NCBI RefSeq assembly: GCF_026625985.1
Contig: NZ_CP113116.1
Location: 3,410,001-3,474,000, forward strand
DNA from: Mycobacterium sp. Aquia_213
GTDB lineage: Bacteria; Actinomycetota; Actinomycetes; Mycobacteriales; Mycobacteriaceae
DNA length: 64,000 nt
Direction of reading: 5' to 3'
Part shown: piece by piece, positions 8,925 to 17,193 of the stretch
How positions within the stretch are numbered: position 1 is the first letter of the stretch
Layout: every line of letters starts with the position of its first letter
Notes under the pieces: model-generated
The model's input: the letters and a program-made list of their open reading frames with translations, nothing else
The model's database searches: none
What the model was told of the DNA's origin: nothing
Translations under genes and position numbers: made by a program

Positions 8925-9947
8925 TCAGCTCCAACCTGAGAGGCTGGGCTTGTCAATCCAGGCTTTGCCGTCGCATTCCAATGCCGCGAGGTCCGCGTCC
9001 ACCATGATCCGTGCGAGCTCCCCGGTGTGGACGGAAGCTTTCCATCCGACCGACTGCGCCGCCTTGGTCGCGTCGCCTATCAGCGAATCGACTTCGGTCG
9101 GACGCAGATAGCGCTCGTCGAATTTCACGTACTTCTGCCAGTCAAGCTCGGCATGCTCGAAGGCGGTCTGGACGAACTCGCGAACGGTATACCCGCGCCC
9201 TGTCGCGAGAACGAAGTCGTCGGGCTCCTTGGCCTGCAGCATCCGCCACATTCCTTCGACGTACTCAGGCGCGTATCCCCAGTCGCGGACAGCGTCGAGG
9301 TTGCCCAAGTAGACGTCTTCCTGGACGCCCGCCTTGATCCGCGCCACGGCCCGGGTGATTTTTCGAGTCACGAATGTCTCACCGCGCCTTGGTGATTCGT
9401 GATTGAATAGGATGCCGTTGACCGCGAACATCCCGTAAGCCTCGCGATAGTTGCGCGTTACCCAGTACGAGTAGACTTTTGCCGCGCCATACGGCGAGCG
9501 CGGATAGAACGGCGTCTGCTCGCTCTGCGGCGGCGGCGAGGCGCCGAACATCTCCGACGACGACGCCTGATAGAACCGGCAATCCACCTTGGACAGGCGA
9601 ACCGCGTCCAGCAACCGGATCGATCCCATGCCGGTGGTGTCACCCGTGTGCACGGGTTCGTCAAAGCTGACGCGCACGTGTGACTGCGCCGCCAGGTTGT
9701 ACACCTCGTCGGGTTCGATGGTGCTCAGCAAGGTGACGAGGCGGGTGCCATCGGTCAGGTCGCCGTAGTGCAGAAACAATCGAGCGTCCGGTTGGTGCGG
9801 GTCGACGTACAGGTGGTCGATCCGTGAGGTGTTGAAGGTCGAAGCCCTTCGGATCAGCCCGTGAACTTCGTACCCCTTCGCCAGCAGTAGTTCGGCGAGG
9901 TACGAGCCGTCCTGGCCGGTGATTCCGGTGATCAACGCTCGCTTCAT
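8925..9947 (-). CDS. gmdA: GDP-mannose 4,6-dehydratase
   Basis: A 340-residue enzyme, the same length as M. tuberculosis GmdA (Rv1511), which converts GDP-D-mannose to GDP-4-keto-6-deoxy-D-mannose using bound NADP. It has ALITGITGQDGSYLAELL at the N-terminus, RRASTFNTSRI, NLAAQSHVRVSFD, the catalytic SSSEMFG triad region (about 130) and Y-x3-K in SPYGAAKVYSY (about 155), and the GDP-binding NHESPRRGETFVTRKI. It is the first gene of a leftward gmdA-epiA-fkbM-GT unit whose promoter should lie in 9948-10143. Product feeds EpiA for GDP-fucose, and could feed other GDP-deoxysugars. Confidence 0.97.
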   Translation of the reverse strand: MKRALITGITGQDGSYLAELLLAKGYEVHGLIRRASTFNTSRIDHLYVDPHQPDARLFLHYGDLTDGTRLVTLLSTIEPDEVYNLAAQSHVRVSFDEPVHTGDTTGMGSIRLLDAVRLSKVDCRFYQASSSEMFGASPPPQSEQTPFYPRSPYGAAKVYSYWVTRNYREAYGMFAVNGILFNHESPRRGETFVTRKITRAVARIKAGVQEDVYLGNLDAVRDWGYAPEYVEGMWRMLQAKEPDDFVLATGRGYTVREFVQTAFEHAELDWQKYVKFDERYLRPTEVDSLIGDATKAAQSVGWKASVHTGELARIMVDADLAALECDGKAWIDKPSLSGWS

Positions 9948-10143
9948 CAGAGTCCCCCCGGGGCCGACGCGTCCTCGTCACCAAATGTCCGACATTCCAT
10001 CATCGCGGCCGCTTCACTCCTCACGTTGCTGCATCTGTAAGGCCCCGCTGTCGACTCATAGTAAGTGTCGCGGGCTAGAGACGTTGAGCGATGGGCATAC
10101 GGTCGCCGCGGCGGCTATGAATGAAGCGCTTCCAGGGCGCGGC

Positions 10144-11034
10144 TCAGAGCTTCTCTTCGGCGTTCGTCCGAGTATTGACCACAGGCAATCCTTTCAAAGA
10201 AGCCAGTCGCCGCTCGCCGCGCAGATAAGTCAGCCGGCCCTTGCTGTCCCTGGACTCGGCGAACTTGGATGTCACGTAGCCCTCCGCAGCGGTCAGGACC
10301 TTGAGTCCGTGCTGCAAGTCGGAGCGAACAAAATAAGCGTTGTTGCCTGCACTGTTGCTGCCGACAAAGTCATATCCCTTGGAACTAGCGAGGTCGCACA
10401 TCGCCGGCAGCGAGGCGCCGAAGTACAGATTGTTGATGCTCGCTCTACTGAAATTCGGGTCGTAAGGGATCGTGATCGCGCGGTCGGCGCCGAACACGCT
10501 GTTGTACTCCATGATCGCGATCGCGGGTCGTACGGCAGTGAGGCCACGCCAGACCCAGTAGTCGTTGCCGTCAATGTCGATATGAAGAAGTCCGATCTCA
10601 CCTTCGAACCCATGATCCAGCATCAATTGGTCGATATTTTCCACCGTCACGAAGGTGCACGCGCTCTGGAGATCATGGCGCCACGAAATCTCGTCGCGCT
10701 TGATGACGGCGACGTTGCGATCGGAGCTATCCATCACCAGTCCGCGCCAGTTGTCGTTCAGCAGCAGGAATCGGGTGTTGGACTCTCGATAGTCCCCGAC
10801 GCCGAATTCTACGAAGGTCTCGCTCAATCCCGAAAGCCGATGGATGAGCCACTGAATGATGCCGTCGTCGCCGAATTGACTGAACACCGAGAATTCCACG
10901 TCGGCTAGGCCGTTGATCACTTCCCGTTCGCACACCTGCCACGTGAGCCCGCGGCCAATCAGAGTGCGCTGCTTAGCTTCGCCCGCGGTCAGGGCTTGCG
11001 CGAGGAGGGCCAGCGGATTGAGATTGAGTTGCAC
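10144..11034 (-). CDS. FkbM-like SAM methyltransferase family protein
   Basis: A 296-residue soluble protein with features of a FkbM-type methyltransferase: SQFGDDGIIQWLI, FVEFGVGDYRESNT (motif I, about 73-86), LVMDSSDRNV (about 97) and LLHIDIDGNDYWVW (about 150), where the acidic IDIDG matches the FkbM IDVQG position. The glycine-rich motif is less canonical than in the Rv1513-like gene. It stands alone on the minus strand, 200 bases upstream of gmdA, with a 780-base gap behind it. Sugar or lipid O-methylation is likely but the substrate cannot be named. Confidence 0.8.
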   Translation of the reverse strand: MQLNLNPLALLAQALTAGEAKQRTLIGRGLTWQVCEREVINGLADVEFSVFSQFGDDGIIQWLIHRLSGLSETFVEFGVGDYRESNTRFLLLNDNWRGLVMDSSDRNVAVIKRDEISWRHDLQSACTFVTVENIDQLMLDHGFEGEIGLLHIDIDGNDYWVWRGLTAVRPAIAIMEYNSVFGADRAITIPYDPNFSRASINNLYFGASLPAMCDLASSKGYDFVGSNSAGNNAYFVRSDLQHGLKVLTAAEGYVTSKFAESRDSKGRLTYLRGERRLASLKGLPVVNTRTNAEEKL

Positions 11035-11095
11035 GTGAATCCTATTCCGCTGCCCACACCCGCCGCGGCCCGATCCGCGATCACTGAGTCAGCAA

Positions 11096-11136
11096 CTCTA
11101 TTCTTAGCAAAGCATCTCTATTCTTAGCAAAGCATC
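11096..11136. repeat. Perfect 20-bp tandem duplication
   Basis: The unit TCTATTCTTAGCAAAGCATC occurs at 11097-11116 and again at 11117-11136, with the base before each copy also identical. It lies 60 bases upstream of the FkbM-like gene in the divergent gap. It is AT-richer than its surroundings. It could be a slippage duplication or a paired regulator site; nothing else in the sequence decides between these. Confidence 0.9.
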
Positions 11137-11806
11137 GACCCAAGAGGCAATGGGCATTGAGGGTCGTCACGCTGTCCGCTAAGTTGCTTCGAATATCAAG
11201 GTACCCAACGGCTTCCGTGACGACTTCCGCGCCAAACACCAGCCAGTAGTCGGATTTTGGCGCCGAGTCGAGAAGCGCTGACGAGGTTGATATCTCGCCA
11301 TCGTGAACGCGAAAGGTGCTCTGCCGCAGGGGTAATCGGAATGATTTAAGACGCCGATATCCAAGATGGGAGTGCGCTTACCAGAAGCTGGCTACTTGGA
11401 CCGATCGAAAAATGCTTTCGTCGAGGCTCGTGGCCGCGACGTGGTCCAGACGCATGAGCAACGCAATCCCCCGCGTGCTGCTGCCCGACGCAACAGGTCC
11501 GACCAGCGGCTTGTCCTCGGCGTACTTCCTTGGAGGAAAGTAACCCGGGGTACTCCCTTGGATTAGGCGGACGGCCTCGGGTGCGGCGGCCGTGCAGGTC
11601 GTGTGGTCCTCTAGGCGCACGCCGCGCCCGGCCATTGGGGCCTGTCGCAGCTCTCCATCAGAATTCATAGCATCGACTTTTGCGATGAAGCGGCGGTCCG
11701 TAAGGTGAGCGCCGCATCTAAGGTGGAAGCTTGCTCATCACGCGGAACGTACCGTACGTTCTGGTTGTCCTCCTTGCGCGTTTGCTGACGTGGCGGGAGA
11801 CACCTC
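11137..11806. other. Gap without a convincing gene; possible decayed minus-strand frame
   Basis: No start with a ribosome site and no recognised domain is seen here. On the minus strand a frame from 11668 runs 96 codons to a TAA at 11378 and then continues without further stops for about 80 codons, ending near the tandem repeat. Its composition (segments such as SDYWLVFGAEVVTEAVG) is protein-like, so an old gene broken by one stop is possible, but chance openness in GC-rich DNA is also possible. The gap must hold the promoters of the two divergent genes that flank it. Confidence 0.3.
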
Positions 11807-11813
11807 AGGAGGG
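11807..11813 (+). promoter_or_regulatory. Strong Shine-Dalgarno that sets a TTG start
   Basis: AGGAGGG sits 5 bases before the TTG at 11819. No ATG or GTG in the same frame lies closer, and the TTG gives the exact Rossmann N-terminus (RALICGISGQDGAYL) expected of GDP-mannose dehydratases. The ribosome site therefore decides the rare TTG start. Confidence 0.85.
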
Positions 11814-11818
11814 TTTGA

Positions 11819-12784
11819 TTGAGAGCGCTCATCTGCGGTATATCAGGCCAGGACGGCGCGTATTTGGCGCGGCTGCTCCTCGACAAGGGCTATCAGGTGT
11901 TCGGCACGTCGCGCGACGCACAGATTGGCACCTTCGCGAACCTGACGCGCCTGGGAATCCGTGACCGCGTGAACCTGGAATCCGTGGCCACCAATGACTT
12001 TCGCAGCGTGCTCAACATACTGCGCGAGACCGATCCCGAAGAGATCTACAATCTGGCCGGACAGAGCTCGGTTGGCCTGTCGTTCGAGCAACCGGTAGAG
12101 ACCCTCGAGAGCGTCGCGATCGGCACGATCAACCTGCTTGAAGCGATCCGCTTCCTCGATAAGCCGATTCGCTTTTACAGTGCCGGCTCGAGCGAATGCT
12201 TCGGAGACACAGTGGGTGGCCCGGCGAATGAGCAGACACCGTTTCGTCCCCGCAGCCCTTACGCCGTGGCGAAGAGTACGGCGCATTGGCTCGTCGCGAA
12301 CTACAGAGCGGCATACGGGCTCCACGCGAGCACCGGCATATTGTTCAATCACGAATCCCCCTTGCGCCCTGAGCGCTTCGTGACGAAGAAGATCGTGGCG
12401 GCAGCTGTCCGTATCGCCGCGGACGAGCGGTCCCGCCTGACGTTGGGCAACGTTCAAATCAAACGAGATTGGGGATGGGCACCCGAGTATGTCGATGCGA
12501 TGTGGCGGATGTTGCAGCAGCCTGAGCCGTCTGACTTCGTGATAGCTACCGGCGAGAGTCACACTCTCGAGGAATTCGCGGCGACTGCGTTCAGCGAGGT
12601 GGGGCTCGACTGGCGCGAGCATACAGATCTCTCGGAGGCACTAAGGCGCCCTTCGGATCTCGCCGAAGGGCGCGGTGATGCTTCGAGAGCCAGGGAGGTC
12701 CTCGGCTGGTCGGCCACCTACCGGATGAGCGACGTCGTCAAGGCAATGGTCGAGGCCGAGTGCGAAAGGGCTCAACGCCCGTGA
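11819..12784 (+). CDS. Second GDP-mannose 4,6-dehydratase family enzyme
   Basis: A 321-residue extended SDR starting at TTG with a near-perfect ribosome site. It carries CGISGQDGAYLARLLL, NLAGQSSVGLSFEQP, the catalytic GSSECFG and Y-x3-K of SPYAVAKSTAHW, and NHESPLRPERFVTKKI, all of which match GDP-mannose 4,6-dehydratases. It is clearly diverged from GmdA at 8925-9947 and lacks the RRASTFNT loop, having SRDAQIGTFANL instead, as in bacterial dehydratases that serve GDP-D-rhamnose pathways. Its stop overlaps the GTG of the next glycosyltransferase by 4 bases. It may supply a separate GDP-6-deoxyhexose for that enzyme. A GDP-sugar 4,6-dehydratase activity is well supported; the final sugar is not. 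Confidence 0.9.
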   Translation: MRALICGISGQDGAYLARLLLDKGYQVFGTSRDAQIGTFANLTRLGIRDRVNLESVATNDFRSVLNILRETDPEEIYNLAGQSSVGLSFEQPVETLESVAIGTINLLEAIRFLDKPIRFYSAGSSECFGDTVGGPANEQTPFRPRSPYAVAKSTAHWLVANYRAAYGLHASTGILFNHESPLRPERFVTKKIVAAAVRIAADERSRLTLGNVQIKRDWGWAPEYVDAMWRMLQQPEPSDFVIATGESHTLEEFAATAFSEVGLDWREHTDLSEALRRPSDLAEGRGDASRAREVLGWSATYRMSDVVKAMVEAECERAQRP

Positions 12785-13887
12785 AAATTGCCTTTGATCA
12801 CCAGATCTTCTCATTCCAACCGTATGGCGGCGTTTCACGCTATTTCTTCGAACTGGCGAGCCGCCTACCGAACCATGGCGCCTCCGACGTCTCCGTTGTC
12901 GCGCCATGGCACGTCAACAAGTACCTTGCTGATTCCGGCGGCAGCTTCACACGCGGTAGGTACGTAAATATACCGCCTCTGACGATCGGTGGGATTTCGC
13001 TTATTCCCAAGGCAAATCAGCTCGTCGCACCGTGGACGTGGCGGGGAACGAACCCCGACATCGTCCACGAGACCTACTTCTCCCTCAAGCCCGTCGGAAA
13101 GGGCCGTCGCCGCGTGGTGACGGTGTACGACATGATCCACGAGCTGCTCCCTGCAGAATTCCCGGACGCCAAACGGATGACCGCAGCCAAACGCGCCGCG
13201 GTCGATCGGGCAGACCATGTGATCTGCATTTCCGAGAACACGCAACAAGACCTTGTGCGTATCTACGGCGTCAACCCGGAGAAAACGAGCGTTGTCCACC
13301 TCGGCTACTCAATGACCGCGGGCGCCGACGCGACGACGACGCAGGAAGATCGCGAGAAGACCGCGCCCTTCCTTCTCTACGTGGGGAATCGCCGGGGCTA
13401 CAAGAACTTCAGCACGCTGCTGCAGGCTTACGCGAGCTCCCCCGTCTTGCAAGAGTTCGAACTGATCGCCTTCGGCGGTCCTCCCTTGGTGCCCGACGAG
13501 CACGAAGAGATCGGGGCACTGGGCATCACTGATCGGGTGCGGTACGAGTCGGGATCTGATCAGAAATTGGCCGCCCGCTACCGGGCAGCTGCCGCGTTCG
13601 TCTGTCCCTCCAAATACGAGGGATTCGGGCTTCCTCCGCTAGAGGCGATGGGTCATGGCTGCCCGGTCGTGTGTAGCAATGGCGGCTCGATTCCCGAAGT
13701 AGTCGGGGACGCGGGCGTTTATTTCGACCCGAACGATCACGAAGAGTTGCGGGCGGCACTGGAACGTGTAGCTACAACCGACGAACTGCAGGCCGATCTA
13801 CGCGCACGGGGCTATGCGCGCACCGCCGTGTTTCCCTGGGACAAGTGCGCGGCCGAGACGGCGCAAATCTATCGGGAAATCATCTGA
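12781..13887 (+). CDS. Family 4 glycosyltransferase
   Basis: A 368-residue GT-B fold transferase. N-terminal FDHQIFSFQPYGGVSRYFFE is the acceptor-side loop of the WbpY/WbdA-like mannosyl and rhamnosyl transferases; the donor side shows LYVGNRRGYKN (about 200) and the GT4 motif EGFGLPPLEAMGHG (about 280), including the conserved E-x7-E. The GTG at 12781 overlaps the dehydratase stop (GTGA) and is used although the frame is open further upstream. Coupling to a GDP-mannose dehydratase suggests a GDP-deoxysugar donor. It probably acts on the inner leaflet or in the cytoplasm, having no membrane segment. Confidence 0.9.
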   Translation: MKIAFDHQIFSFQPYGGVSRYFFELASRLPNHGASDVSVVAPWHVNKYLADSGGSFTRGRYVNIPPLTIGGISLIPKANQLVAPWTWRGTNPDIVHETYFSLKPVGKGRRRVVTVYDMIHELLPAEFPDAKRMTAAKRAAVDRADHVICISENTQQDLVRIYGVNPEKTSVVHLGYSMTAGADATTTQEDREKTAPFLLYVGNRRGYKNFSTLLQAYASSPVLQEFELIAFGGPPLVPDEHEEIGALGITDRVRYESGSDQKLAARYRAAAAFVCPSKYEGFGLPPLEAMGHGCPVVCSNGGSIPEVVGDAGVYFDPNDHEELRAALERVATTDELQADLRARGYARTAVFPWDKCAAETAQIYREII

Positions 13888-14117
13888 TCGCGTTCATTTG
13901 TCGACCGATATTAATGGAGGGTGTCGATTGTGAGACTCGTTCTGAACCTCCCCCCCTCAGCCCTGCGCCATCCATTTCGTGGCCGACGCAGAATGCTCAG
14001 GACGTTAGGGCCCGATCTTGCGTGCAAGCACCGAACCTAAGTAGCCAGTCAGATGCGGGGTGACAGAGTTGACCCGGGGCAGCGCTTAGACCCGGAAGTG
14101 GCCGAGCGGCACGGTTG

Positions 14118-14124
14118 GAAGGGG
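14118..14124 (+). promoter_or_regulatory. Ribosome binding site for rfbF
   Basis: The purine run GGAAGGGG lies 5-6 bases before the ATG at 14130. An in-frame upstream start at 14115 would overlap the site, so the ATG at 14130 is the real start; it yields 257 residues, the standard RfbF length. Confidence 0.7.
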
Positions 14125-14129
14125 CACCA

Positions 14130-14903
14130 ATGAAAGCCGTATTGTTGGCTGGCGGGTTGGGTACTCGCCTCAGCGAAGAAACCACGATCCGCCCCAAACC
14201 CATGGTAGAGATCGGCGGACGGCCAATCCTATGGCACATCATGAAGCTCTACTCCCACCACGGTATTCACGATTTTGTTGTGTGTTGCGGTTACAAGGGT
14301 TACGTCATCAAGGAATACTTCGCGAATTATTTTCTACACATGTCGGACGTCACCTTTGATATGTCCGCTAATAAAATGGAAGTCCACCGCCGCCACGCGG
14401 AACCCTGGCGAGTGACACTGGTGGATACGGGTGAGGACACCATGACAGGCGGGCGCCTCAAGCGAGTGGGATCCTATATCCGGGACGATGAGGCGTTCTG
14501 CTTTACGTATGGTGACGGGCTCAGCGACGTGAACATCGGCGCGAGCATCGAATTTCACCGCCAACACGGCCGCCTCGCCACGGTTACCGCGGTGCTCCCG
14601 CCGGGGCGGTACGGGGCCATAGAGTGCACGGGCGACCGGGTGACGCGGTTTGCCGAGAAACCACGTGGTGATGGCGGCCTCATCAACGGTGGATTTTTCG
14701 TCCTTTCGCCCGCCATACTCGATTACATTGAGGGCGACCAAACCTCGTGGGAAGGCCCACCCTTGGCTCGTCTCGCTGCCGATGGCGAAATAATGGCCTT
14801 CGAGCATTCCGGCTTTTGGCAACCCATGGACACGCTTCGGGACAAGAACATGCTCGAAGAACTCTGGAGTAGCGGCGAAGCGCCGTGGAAATGCTGGAAT
14901 TGA
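14130..14903 (+). CDS. rfbF: Glucose-1-phosphate cytidylyltransferase
   Basis: A 257-residue nucleotidyltransferase that makes CDP-glucose from CTP and glucose 1-phosphate. The N-terminus MKAVLLAGGLGTRLSEET is the nucleotide-binding loop, with RPKPMVEIGGRPILWHIM following; the Glu of LSEET is characteristic of the CTP-specific RfbF group. FTYGDGLSDVN (about 125) is the metal and sugar site and GLINGGFFVL (about 190) the second product site. It overlaps rfbG, the next enzyme in the pathway, by 19 bases. With rfbG it commits carbon to CDP-4-keto-6-deoxyglucose. Confidence 0.97.
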   Translation: MKAVLLAGGLGTRLSEETTIRPKPMVEIGGRPILWHIMKLYSHHGIHDFVVCCGYKGYVIKEYFANYFLHMSDVTFDMSANKMEVHRRHAEPWRVTLVDTGEDTMTGGRLKRVGSYIRDDEAFCFTYGDGLSDVNIGASIEFHRQHGRLATVTAVLPPGRYGAIECTGDRVTRFAEKPRGDGGLINGGFFVLSPAILDYIEGDQTSWEGPPLARLAADGEIMAFEHSGFWQPMDTLRDKNMLEELWSSGEAPWKCWN

Positions 14904-15979
14904 ACGCTTTCGGATCGGCGTATCGCGGACGCCGGGTGCTGGTCACCGGTCATACCGGCTTCAAAGGCAGCTGGTTGTGTCTGTGGCTGCAATCGCTGGG
15001 CGCCGAAGTCACTGGGCTCGCGTTGGATCCGACGTCGGAGCCCAACCATTGGAACCTACTGCAACTAGCGATCCAGGATCATCGCATCGACATCCGCAAC
15101 GAAGCGGAAGTCCATCGAGTATTCGCCACCGCAAAGCCCGAGATCGTATTCCATTTGGCGGCACAGCCTTTGGTCCGTCGCTCCTACCGCGAGCCGATCA
15201 CCACCTGGGCCACCAATGTGATGGGCACTGCGCATGTGCTCGAGGCCGCCCGCCACGCACCGGACGTGCGTGCCATCGTCGTCGTCACGACCGACAAGTG
15301 CTACGAAAATCGCGAATGGCCCTGGGCATACCGAGAACGAGATCGCCTGGGGGGCCACGACCCCTACAGCGCGTCCAAGGCCGGCGCCGAATTGGTGGCC
15401 GCGAGCTTTCGGACCGCATTTCTGCAACAGCCGTCGGCACCGCTGCTCGCAACGGCCCGGGGCGGCAACGTAATTGGCGGCGGTGACTGGTCCGAGGACC
15501 GGCTGATTCCCGACCTGGTGCGTTCGGTTGCCGCCGGCGAGCCGCTCGTCATTCGCTCGCCGCACGCCACGCGACCGTGGCAGCACGTACTGGATTGCCT
15601 CAGCGGCTACCTGCTGCTGGGTCAGCGACTCCTGGCAGGCGACGCTGGTGGCGCCGATGCGTGGAACTTCGGGCCGGACGGCGAAGGGAACCGGACCGTC
15701 GAGCAGGTACTCCACGATCTTGCGCACACCTGGCCGCAGCTGCGGTGGCAAATGACATCTGATCCCCAGCCGCACGAGGCGGGCCTGCTGCAACTGGACA
15801 GCGCCAAGGCGAGGATGCAGCTAGGGTGGCGTCCCGTGTGGACGCTTGACCAGGCAATCCATCACACAGCCAACTGGTATCGGCTCCAGTTGGAATCGGG
15901 TTCACTGACGAGCGCCGATGAACTGGCGGCCTACGTCGCCGATGCGGCCACCGCGGGATTAGGTTGGGCGACCACATGA
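14885..15979 (+). CDS. rfbG: CDP-glucose 4,6-dehydratase
   Basis: A 364-residue extended SDR converting CDP-glucose to CDP-4-keto-6-deoxyglucose with NAD. It has VLVTGHTGFKGSWLCLWLQSLG, HLAAQPLVRRSYREP, VVTTDKCYEN (catalytic Thr-Asp-Lys region), Y-x3-K in DPYSASKAGAEL and GGNVIGGGDW, all diagnostic for RfbG. The GTG at 14885 and an ATG at 14891 are both possible; either overlaps rfbF. The stop overlaps the ATG of the next, truncated epimerase (ATGA). Its 4-keto product is the branch point for 3,6-dideoxy, C-methyl and amino sugars. Confidence 0.97.
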   Translation: MEMLELNAFGSAYRGRRVLVTGHTGFKGSWLCLWLQSLGAEVTGLALDPTSEPNHWNLLQLAIQDHRIDIRNEAEVHRVFATAKPEIVFHLAAQPLVRRSYREPITTWATNVMGTAHVLEAARHAPDVRAIVVVTTDKCYENREWPWAYRERDRLGGHDPYSASKAGAELVAASFRTAFLQQPSAPLLATARGGNVIGGGDWSEDRLIPDLVRSVAAGEPLVIRSPHATRPWQHVLDCLSGYLLLGQRLLAGDAGGADAWNFGPDGEGNRTVEQVLHDLAHTWPQLRWQMTSDPQPHEAGLLQLDSAKARMQLGWRPVWTLDQAIHHTANWYRLQLESGSLTSADELAAYVADAATAGLGWATT

Positions 15980-16257
15980 AGATCCTCGACACGCCGCTGG
16001 CCGGCCTCAAGATTGTGCAGTCGGTGCCGCACCGGGATGCCCGCGGCGCCTTCACCCGCCTCTTCTGCGCCGAGGAATTGCAGCCCGTGCTTGGCCAGCG
16101 CCAGATCAGGCAGATCAATCACTCCCGGACCAGCAGCATCGGCGCCGTGCGCGGCATGCATTTCCAACACCCGCCGTACGCGGAAATGAAGATGATCCGC
16201 TGCCTTCGCGGCCGGGTCTGGGACGTCGCGGTCGACCGGGTGATCATCTCCGAGTGA
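15976..16257 (+). pseudogene. dTDP-4-dehydrorhamnose 3,5-epimerase family, truncated after about 86 residues
   Basis: The ATG overlaps the rfbG stop (ATGA), so this was the third gene of the rfbF-rfbG unit. Residues 1-86 are a good RmlC-type N-terminal half: HRDARGAFTRLFCAEEL, then the catalytic His in AVRGMHFQ and the strand GRVWDVAVD. At that point the homology stops, and seven unrelated residues (RVIISE with its flank) lead to a stop. Full-length members have about 180-190 residues and need the missing C-terminal half for the active site. The break at about 16237 coincides with the end of the AT-rich minus-strand genes, so insertion or recombination removed the rest. A complete paralogue lies at 18566-19144. 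Confidence 0.85.
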
Positions 16258-17191
16258 GGCTGTCGTGGAGTTCCCTGACTGTATCTTCATAAGTCAGGCG
16301 GGGGGCATAACCTGTATCATTTTCCAACTCGGCAATGGAGAAATCTTCTTCAGTGAGTTTCACGTCATTGTAGGGAAGCTTTCCAAACTGCATCTCTATG
16401 CCTGACGGGTACAGGTTGTACATTCGTTCGACGTATTCCCTCAGAGGCTTTGGGTTTCCCGACCCGACCCAATATTCCTTGCCGGGCAGCCCTTTCTCGC
16501 AGATGAGTGCGTAGCCTCGCACGCAGTCGCTTGCGGACACGACGTCAAATAGCTGTTCGCCAGTCGAGAAGATCAATTCCTCGCCGTTGATGAGCTTCCC
16601 TAACGTGACTTGCAGGAACGAATCCTTGTCGTCATCTGGCGCCATGACGTGAGAATGCAGTACGTAAATAAAGTCTATGCCAAGTTGGCTGGCCTTCAAC
16701 TTGAGCGCATATTTCGCGGCGATTTTGGCGACTGAGTAAATTACGTGACGGTTGTATTCGCTGTTCTTGTTATGATCTAACTCAAGATACCTGTAAGTGA
16801 ATGCCTCCTCCATGGTCCCTACATGGAGGAATCTTTCGCACCCTATCGCGTAGGCGGCGTTGAGTGCATCTACTGCTGACATCACGTTGCTCAACTGCGC
16901 TTGCACGTTCAGGTCGGACAGCCGGGTGACGCCACCCCAGGCGAGATTAAAAAATACACACTCATCGCCGGTCTCCCATCCGAGGCTCGCCGAGGCTTCT
17001 GGGAGCCTTAAGATGTCACGCATATCGATCTGCAAGTATTCGGCTGCGCTGAGTTTCTGCCGCCTCAAAGGTCTGATCTCTTCGGGAGTCTTACGTCCGA
17101 GCGCCAGTACCTCCACGCCCATCTGCGTCAGATATTCGACGAATAGAGATCCGATGAAGCCTGTCGCTCCAGTTACGATTGCTTTTTTCAT
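16244..17191 (-). CDS. NAD(P)-dependent sugar epimerase/reductase (SDR), AT-rich
   Basis: A 315-residue extended SDR. It has KKAIVTGATGFIGSLFVEYL for the dinucleotide, VGTMEEAFTYRYL in place of the usual Ser/Thr catalytic strand, and Y-x3-K in VIYSVAKIAAKYALKL. Codon use is visibly AT-rich compared with the flanking mycobacterial genes, a sign of acquisition from another genus. Two bases separate it from the paralogous gene upstream (17194-18114), so they are co-transcribed. Its 3' end overlaps the truncated epimerase fragment by 14 bases at the cassette edge. By context it may reduce a 4-keto group of a CDP- or dTDP-deoxysugar; this is inference. Confidence 0.88.
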   Translation of the reverse strand: MKKAIVTGATGFIGSLFVEYLTQMGVEVLALGRKTPEEIRPLRRQKLSAAEYLQIDMRDILRLPEASASLGWETGDECVFFNLAWGGVTRLSDLNVQAQLSNVMSAVDALNAAYAIGCERFLHVGTMEEAFTYRYLELDHNKNSEYNRHVIYSVAKIAAKYALKLKASQLGIDFIYVLHSHVMAPDDDKDSFLQVTLGKLINGEELIFSTGEQLFDVVSASDCVRGYALICEKGLPGKEYWVGSGNPKPLREYVERMYNLYPSGIEMQFGKLPYNDVKLTEEDFSIAELENDTGYAPRLTYEDTVRELHDSLTRR

Positions 17192-17193
17192 GC

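Noticed and set aside
9919..10908. 329-codon plus-strand frame across the gmdA upstream region
   Set aside because: It covers the FkbM-like gene antisense, has no ribosome site and no motif.
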